Positions 7,550-12,513 of a stretch of 12,513 bases of DNA are shown here, in pieces. Source of the stretch: Salibacteraceae bacterium (lineage in GTDB: Bacteria; Bacteroidota; Bacteroidia; Flavobacteriales_G; Salibacteraceae); NCBI GenBank assembly GCA_023262195.1, contig JALRDM010000141.1:1-12513 (forward strand), given 5' to 3'. Under the pieces are notes generated by a model. That model ran no database searches. It worked only from the letters and a program-made list of their open reading frames with translations, and was not told where the DNA came from. The position numbers and the translations under genes are program-made. Positions within the stretch are counted from its first letter, which is position 1. Every line of letters begins with the position of its first letter.

Positions 7550-8644
7550 ATGCATTTCTACAAATCAATTTCCCTATCCCTGATTTTATCTGCAGCGCTT
7601 ATCACAGGCTGTGAAGACGATGATCCTAGCAACACGCTTCCTGAGCTGATCGATGTACCAGAGACTTACAGCTTTGAAAATGTAAGCTACACCGGACAAA
7701 CCGATCGTCAGAATCAAATGGAAGAAATGACTACTTACGTCAAATCGGCCAATGCAGAGGGCGTGGTATTGGACTTAGAAGTTTTAACCGCCATGTGGAA
7801 GAATACAGGCGATAACGCGAATGGAAATTTCAGTTTCTCATCCACAAAACAATTGAAAGACAAGTGCTTTGCCCCAGATCAACCCTTGATTGAATCGTAT
7901 TTGAGGATGGCTGTAAATGCCAGCGAAAGCACGGAGTTTGGCTCGAATGGAGTTGCGGGAAGAATAACCTCTGCCGATGGAAGTGAAGCACGGCTTTACG
8001 ATGAAAACGGTTGGGAGCCCGCGCAATTGATTGAAAAAACGATCATGGGAGCTGTATTCTATTATCAGGCGGTGACCATTTACATGGGCTCAGAGAAAAT
8101 GGATGTCGATAATGAAACAGTTGTTCCCGGTGAAGGAACAGAAATGCAGCACCATTGGGACGAAGCCTATGGCTATTTAGGCGCAACGAACGATTTTCCA
8201 GAGGACACCGAGAACGTAAGGTTTTGGGCGAATTACTGCAATGGTCGCGACCCAATAATTGAATCAAACGAGAAGCTCAGTGGCGCCTTGAGAACAGGAA
8301 GAGCGGCTATTGATATTGATGACCTCGAAATCCGAGATCAAGCCATCACCGTAGCACGGGAAGAATGGGAAAAAGTTGTGGCCGCCACGGCCATTCACTA
8401 TTTAAACGATGGTATTCAGAACCTAGCTGATGACTACGAGCGCAATCATGATTTATCTGAGGCATACGCATTCATTCACAGTTTGATGTACAACGAAGAA
8501 AAGAGCATCACCAATGCCGAAATAGAAGAGGTGAAAGCACTCATGGGTGAAAACTTTTATGAAGTCACAGCCGAAGGCTTGACTGCTGCCCGAGACAAAC
8601 TCGCTGTAATATTCGGAATGGAAGACGTCAAAACCTTACTGTAA
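7550..8644 (+). CDS. DUF4856-family lipoprotein
   Basis: The 364-residue product has a lipoprotein signal (LSLILSAALITG then Cys21; lipobox LITGC) followed at once by EDDDP. The mature part resembles the DUF4856 family. That includes an N-terminal ELIDVPETYSFENVSYTGQT segment, a helical stretch around VKSANAEGVVLDLEVLTAMW, and the conserved HHWDEAYGYLG at 201-211. C-terminal helices follow (EWEKVVAATAIHYLNDGI, SEAYAFIHSLMYN). DUF4856 proteins are found beside imelysins and TonB receptors in Bacteroidota and are mostly helical, but have no assigned biochemical role. The likely location is the outer membrane, perhaps surface-exposed. It is the first gene of the operon. Its TAA overlaps the ATG of the imelysin gene by one base (TAATG). 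A metal-binding or metal-relay role is inference from context. Confidence 0.85.
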   Translation: MHFYKSISLSLILSAALITGCEDDDPSNTLPELIDVPETYSFENVSYTGQTDRQNQMEEMTTYVKSANAEGVVLDLEVLTAMWKNTGDNANGNFSFSSTKQLKDKCFAPDQPLIESYLRMAVNASESTEFGSNGVAGRITSADGSEARLYDENGWEPAQLIEKTIMGAVFYYQAVTIYMGSEKMDVDNETVVPGEGTEMQHHWDEAYGYLGATNDFPEDTENVRFWANYCNGRDPIIESNEKLSGALRTGRAAIDIDDLEIRDQAITVAREEWEKVVAATAIHYLNDGIQNLADDYERNHDLSEAYAFIHSLMYNEEKSITNAEIEEVKALMGENFYEVTAEGLTAARDKLAVIFGMEDVKTLL

Positions 8645-9690
8645 TGAATAAGCTGACTGGTTTAATATTGGTTTTGCTGCTAAGCTTTGGATGCAAGGAA
8701 GATGATCCAACAGAAGTAGAAGATACATTCGATAAAGGAGCGATGCTCACGAATGTGGCCAACAATGTAATCATTCCAAGTTACAGCGAATGGGAGACCA
8801 ATGCGAAGGTCCTACTCGAAGCTGCCGAAGTATTCAATGATAAGCCTAATGAGACCAATTTAACCAGCTTGCGCGCTGCTTTTATTGAAGCACACAAAAG
8901 CTGGAATGGTTGTTCGATTTTTGAATTTGGACCTGCAGCCGATCAAAATACTCGACTGACCATAAATACGTTCCCAACGGATACAGGCCAGATTGAGTCG
9001 AATATTTCAAGCAATGATTATGACCTTAAGAGCGCGCAAAACGCAGATGCCAAGGGTTTTGCTGCCATTGACTACGTGCTTTTTATTGATGATCAACTTT
9101 TACTCAGCAATCCCGCACGCGCACAATATGTAATTGAAAATGCCCAACAGATATTTGATCGAGCTAGTGAAATTAGCAGCGCTTGGGCTGCCTATAAAGA
9201 CGAGTTTGCAAGCAACACATCTTCAAGTGCTGGGAGTAGCATTAGCAATCTGATCAACGAATTAAACTATGAATTTGAACTCGTGAAAAATGCTCGGGTA
9301 GGTATTCCATTAGGAAAGAAAACTTTAGGCGTAACCCAAGTAGAAAAATTGGAAGGGTTCTATTCTGATGAATCAACTCAACTCGCTCAAAGCAATATTC
9401 AGGGCATCAAAGAAGCTTTCACCGGTGGCAGCGGACTTGGATTGGATGATTACTTGGATGATCTTGATGCACAAAAGGACGGTCAAAAACTGAGTGCTGC
9501 CCTCATAACCTTATTCGATGAAATTGAAGAGGACCTTAGCAATTTTAACCTCAAGACTTCCATTGAAAATAATCCTAGTGAATTGGACCCCGTTTACAAT
9601 AAGATTGAGCGTCTTGTGGTTCTTCTCAAAACCGATATGCCTTCCCAACTTGGTGTACAGATCACCTATCAAGACAATGACGGGGATTAA
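8644..9690 (+). CDS. Imelysin-family (M75-like) lipoprotein
   Basis: Imelysin-like proteins (the fold shared by IrpA, EfeO and ICMP) are four-helix-bundle envelope proteins linked to iron uptake. The 348-residue product starts MNKLTGLILVLLLSFG followed by Cys17, an acceptable but imperfect lipobox (SFGC), then KEDDP. Family features visible are LRAAFIEAHKSWNGCSIFEF at about 75-95, FGPAAD, and the repeated helical half ending in the KKTLGVTQVEKLEGFYSDES region. At the site of the family GxHxxE motif it reads GFAAID (138-143), so both the His and the Glu are missing. It is therefore unlikely to use that metal site in the canonical way. The start overlaps the previous stop by 1 nt, and its own 3' end overlaps the HTTM gene by 14 nt. 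A true protease role is improbable. Confidence 0.9.
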   Translation: MNKLTGLILVLLLSFGCKEDDPTEVEDTFDKGAMLTNVANNVIIPSYSEWETNAKVLLEAAEVFNDKPNETNLTSLRAAFIEAHKSWNGCSIFEFGPAADQNTRLTINTFPTDTGQIESNISSNDYDLKSAQNADAKGFAAIDYVLFIDDQLLLSNPARAQYVIENAQQIFDRASEISSAWAAYKDEFASNTSSSAGSSISNLINELNYEFELVKNARVGIPLGKKTLGVTQVEKLEGFYSDESTQLAQSNIQGIKEAFTGGSGLGLDDYLDDLDAQKDGQKLSAALITLFDEIEEDLSNFNLKTSIENNPSELDPVYNKIERLVVLLKTDMPSQLGVQITYQDNDGD

Positions 9691-11017
9691 ACCATTCCTT
9701 CATAGATTAATAGATCGAAAAGTGTCCATCAGTCCGTTGGTCACTTTTCGTGTTTTATTCGGTCTGCTCATGTTTGCCAGTGTGGTGCGCTTTTGGACCA
9801 ATGGATGGATCGAAAAGCAATACATTGAGCCCAGCCTTCATTTTAAATATTTCGGCTTTCACTGGATTCCTGAACCTAGCACTCCTGGCATTTATCTGCT
9901 ATTTATCCTCGTTGGATTAAGCGCGCTAGGTATCGCATTGGGTTTGGTATATCGACTATCTACAATTCTATTTTTCCTTTCATTTACGTACATCGAATTG
10001 ATCGATGCCACCTATTACCTCAACCATTATTATTTCGTCAGCCTTGTTGGATTCCTGCTCATTTTTATGCCGGCTCACCGACTGCATTCCTTGGATGTAC
10101 GATTCGGACTCACTAAGTCTACCACAAAAGTTCCAGCAGGCTATATAAGCCTGATTAAGTTTCAGCTTACCATCGTGTATCTGTTTGCGGGGATTGCCAA
10201 GCTCAATGCCGATTGGCTCCTGCATGCCATGCCATTAGCACTATGGCTACCGGCCCAAGATCACTTGCCGATTATCGGCCCGTTCATGAAGTTGGAAATT
10301 ACACCCTACTTGATGAGCTGGGCTGGAGCCATTTATGATCTCACCATTCCATTTCTGCTGATCATTTCTAGAACCCGGACCCTCGCCTATCTGATGGTGA
10401 TTGCATTTCACTTAATGACCTGGTGGTTTTTTCAAATTGGCATGTTCCCATTCATCATGATTGGCGCAACGCTCATCTTTTTCTCTCCAGCCTTCCATGA
10501 ACGGGTTCAATCATGGCTTTTATCAGATAAGTCTATTGTGAGCGCCCCTCATGCACATCCTGTTTCAATTCGCTCATGGGCGCTCTTTCCTGCAGCATGT
10601 TTCATACTCTTTCAAGTAGCATTTCCATTCAGGTATTTATCCTATGACGGAAACCCATTCTGGCACGAACAAGGTTATCGGTATGGTTGGAGGGTAATGC
10701 TTATTGAAAAGGCTGGCTATGCTCAGTTCAAAGTTGTCAATGGCCGAGGTCAGAAGATCGAGGTGGACAACAAGGACTTTTTGACGCCAGTTCAAGAAAA
10801 AATGATGAGCACCCAACCCGATTTTATGATTCAATATGCCAAGATTCTTAAGAATCACTATAAATCCATCGGAGTTGACGTTGCGGCAGTGAATGCAGAT
10901 GTTCACGTAACGCTCAATGGGAGGTCGAGCAAACCATACATCAAACCAGAGGTTGACCTTGCAGCGCAGGTAGATTCCTGGCAACCCAAAACATGGATCT
11001 TACCCTTTGAGTCCTGA
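9677..11017 (+). CDS. HTTM-domain membrane protein, vitamin-K-dependent gamma-carboxylase homologue
   Basis: This is a 446-residue integral inner-membrane protein of the HTTM/VKG-carboxylase family. Several transmembrane segments occupy about 20-40, 70-92, 94-110, 117-133, 155-173, 213-231, 234-270 and 302-317, followed by a soluble C-terminal domain. Family signatures are SPLVTFRVLFGLLMF near the N-terminus, NHYYF at 116-120, VYLFAGIAKLNADW at 167-180, EQGYRYGWRVMLIEKAGYAQ at 331-350 and PVQEKMMSTQPDFMIQYA further on. By eye, Lys175 aligns with the catalytic Lys218 of human GGCX (KKLDADW) and His117 with GGCX His160 (NNHSYL). A longer frame starts at 9518, but MTGIKPFLHRLIDRK at 9677 matches the family and leaves only a 14-nt overlap with the imelysin gene. 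Known homologues carboxylate Glu using vitamin K hydroquinone; the substrate here is unknown. Confidence 0.92.
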   Translation: MTGIKPFLHRLIDRKVSISPLVTFRVLFGLLMFASVVRFWTNGWIEKQYIEPSLHFKYFGFHWIPEPSTPGIYLLFILVGLSALGIALGLVYRLSTILFFLSFTYIELIDATYYLNHYYFVSLVGFLLIFMPAHRLHSLDVRFGLTKSTTKVPAGYISLIKFQLTIVYLFAGIAKLNADWLLHAMPLALWLPAQDHLPIIGPFMKLEITPYLMSWAGAIYDLTIPFLLIISRTRTLAYLMVIAFHLMTWWFFQIGMFPFIMIGATLIFFSPAFHERVQSWLLSDKSIVSAPHAHPVSIRSWALFPAACFILFQVAFPFRYLSYDGNPFWHEQGYRYGWRVMLIEKAGYAQFKVVNGRGQKIEVDNKDFLTPVQEKMMSTQPDFMIQYAKILKNHYKSIGVDVAAVNADVHVTLNGRSSKPYIKPEVDLAAQVDSWQPKTWILPFES

Positions 11018-12513
11018 GAATTACGATTTGCATAATCGCCCTGTTGCTTCTTGGAGTGTTGGCATATGCTCAGGAGATTGTAATCAATCTGGATGTAGAA
11101 AAAGCGGCTGCAAAAACTGCCGTTGCCTTCTTAAATAACACCGATCAGTCTTTTGAAGCCGATGCAAATGGTACGATCAAGATTCAACCGGAGGTACATG
11201 GTAAGCACGTAATTACCCTTTTTATTGAAGGCTACCAATCGCGTACCGAAGAGGTATATACAAACCAGCCTCCGTATACATTTGAGATGACTCCACTGGG
11301 TGAGATACTCCAAGCCGTGGAAATTGAAGACACCAAAAAATCTGGTACTGGTCACGGTTATTTGCGATACATCGAGGTTGACGGCATATATGCTGCTAAG
11401 AAAAATGAGGTTATTGTTCCAAGTGATATGGCGGTGAATCAGGCAAGCAACAATGGTCGTCAGTTGTTTGCTAAGGTTCCTGGGGTAAACGTGCAAGAAA
11501 CCGATGCTGGAGGACTACAAATGGGAGTTGGAGCTCGTGGATTAGACCCCAAACGAACCACCAACTTTAATACGCGCCAAGATGGATATGACATTGCTGC
11601 AGATGCATTGGGGTATCCAGAAAGTTATTACACTGCCCCCATCGAAGCAGTGAAACAAATAGAATTGGTGCGTGGAGCAGCATCACTGCAATATGGCACC
11701 CAATTTGGCGGATTACTGAATTTCAGGATGAAGCGAGGCGCAGAAAACACCCCGCTCGAATTGGTCTCGAGACAAACCATTGGCAGCTATGATTTCTTCA
11801 ATTCATTCAATAGTTTAGGTGGAAGTAAAAACGGCTGGAATTATTATGGCTACTACCAACACAAAAAAGGCAGTGGATGGAGGCCAAACAGCTTTTTTAA
11901 TTCCAATGGAGCATACCTCCAGATAGGTCGTAAAATCGGTGAAAATTGGTCCATAGACATTGCATACACCCATCACCACTATGTGGCCAAACAACCCGGT
12001 GGTTTGACGGATCGCATGTTTGAAGAAAATCCCGCACAGAGCGTAAGAGACCGAAACTGGTTCAAAGTGAATTGGAATATCGCGGCTGCTACGATTAATG
12101 GTAAAATCACCAAGAACCTCAGCTTAAACAGCAAGACCTTCATGGTCATGGGAGAACGTGGTGCACTTGGTTTCTTGGGTAACATCAATAGGATTGATAC
12201 CCTCGGGAATCGCGATCTTATTTTGGGAGAATACTTTAATCTGGGTAATGAAACCCGATTTATACAGCGCTTTAACGTTGGATCAAACCCGGGTGCAATT
12301 TTGGTCGGAACAAGACTGTATCAAGGAAGGACACGAAGCCGCCAAGGCGATGCCCAAGGATTTGATGACGCCAACTTCAACTTTATCAACCCAGAATACC
12401 TTGAAGGATCAGACTTCACCTTTCCTTCACAAAACGTCTCACTATTCTCGGAGGCCCTAATTCCGTTGAGCTGCTTTTGGTACATTACTCCGGGGGTTCG
12501 ATATGAATACATC
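11014..12513 (+). CDS. FecA-like TonB-dependent receptor (partial, runs off right edge; apparent CTG start)
   Basis: This is an outer-membrane ligand-gated transporter energised by TonB. 500 codons are visible and no stop is reached. The N-terminal signal peptide is RITICIIALLLLGVLAYAQ. A CarbopepD-regulatory-like domain spans about 21-100, then the plug at about 135-245 (LFAKVPGVNVQETDAGGLQM, GARGLDPKRTTNFNTRQDGY, ADALGYPESYYTAPIEAV, IELVRGAASLQYGTQFGGLL), then barrel strands with GSGWRPNSFFN, KQPGGLTDRMFEEN and SVRDRNWFKVNWN. The plug matches Bacteroidota receptors usually labelled Fe(3+)-dicitrate transporters, but the substrate is not proven. An in-frame TGA lies at 11008-11010. No ATG, GTG or TTG occurs before the hydrophobic core, so CTG at 11014, overlapping the HTTM stop as CTGA, is the best start. 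ATT at 11020 or 11026 is the alternative. It is the fourth gene of the operon. Confidence 0.93.
   Translation, partial: MRITICIIALLLLGVLAYAQEIVINLDVEKAAAKTAVAFLNNTDQSFEADANGTIKIQPEVHGKHVITLFIEGYQSRTEEVYTNQPPYTFEMTPLGEILQAVEIEDTKKSGTGHGYLRYIEVDGIYAAKKNEVIVPSDMAVNQASNNGRQLFAKVPGVNVQETDAGGLQMGVGARGLDPKRTTNFNTRQDGYDIAADALGYPESYYTAPIEAVKQIELVRGAASLQYGTQFGGLLNFRMKRGAENTPLELVSRQTIGSYDFFNSFNSLGGSKNGWNYYGYYQHKKGSGWRPNSFFNSNGAYLQIGRKIGENWSIDIAYTHHHYVAKQPGGLTDRMFEENPAQSVRDRNWFKVNWNIAAATINGKITKNLSLNSKTFMVMGERGALGFLGNINRIDTLGNRDLILGEYFNLGNETRFIQRFNVGSNPGAILVGTRLYQGRTRSRQGDAQGFDDANFNFINPEYLEGSDFTFPSQNVSLFSEALIPLSCFWYITPGVRYEYI

Noticed and set aside
9518..9676. A 53-codon N-terminal extension of the HTTM protein.
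   Set aside because: It lies within the imelysin gene in another frame, and the family N-terminus starts at about MTGIKPFLHRLIDRK.
1..12513. CRISPR arrays, tRNA or rRNA genes, insertion sequences or phage genes.
   Set aside because: No regularly spaced repeats, cloverleaf-like segments, transposase motifs or terminal inverted repeats were seen.

Overview
The window looks like a chromosomal segment from a free-living member of the Bacteroidota, most likely order Flavobacteriales. The reasons are a Bacteroidota-type long SecA, the linkage of nadE with gldB and gldC, acidic-tailed lipoproteins, TAnnTTTG-like promoter boxes and a general lack of Shine-Dalgarno sequences. This placement is inferred from gene content alone.

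Layout, left to right. Positions 1-718 (minus strand, running off the left edge) hold the N-terminus of an exported protein with two carboxypeptidase-regulatory/Ig-like modules, in DNA that is visibly AT-richer than the rest. Positions 719-1030 have no intact gene. The left part is AT-rich spacer. The right part is an open frame without a start codon (840-1034) that ends in an ATGA overlap with secA and looks like the 3' remnant of a lost gene. secA (1031-4435, +) encodes the preprotein translocase motor. It converges on nadE (4432-5202, -), and the two stop codons share a TTAA. nadE is translationally coupled to an outer-membrane beta-barrel protein gene (5202-6014, -). That gene diverges from gldB-gldC (6073-7424, +), a gliding-motility lipoprotein and its small soluble partner.

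After a 125-bp gap with a near-perfect palindrome comes a tightly overlapping four-gene operon (7550 to beyond 12513, +). It encodes a DUF4856 lipoprotein, an imelysin-family lipoprotein, an HTTM/vitamin-K-dependent gamma-carboxylase-like membrane protein, and a FecA-like TonB-dependent receptor that runs off the right edge. The junctions are TAATG (1-nt overlap), a 14-nt overlap and CTGA (4-nt overlap). The family content points to iron or metal acquisition at the cell envelope.

The most unusual points are in this operon. The carboxylase homologue keeps the Lys and His that match the catalytic residues of human GGCX, and it is embedded between metal-uptake genes. The TonB receptor has no ATG, GTG or TTG at the place its signal peptide demands, and appears to start at CTG. 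The imelysin lacks the family GxHxxE motif. The two operon lipoproteins and GldB carry acidic residues right after the lipobox Cys, which resembles the Bacteroidota surface-export signal.
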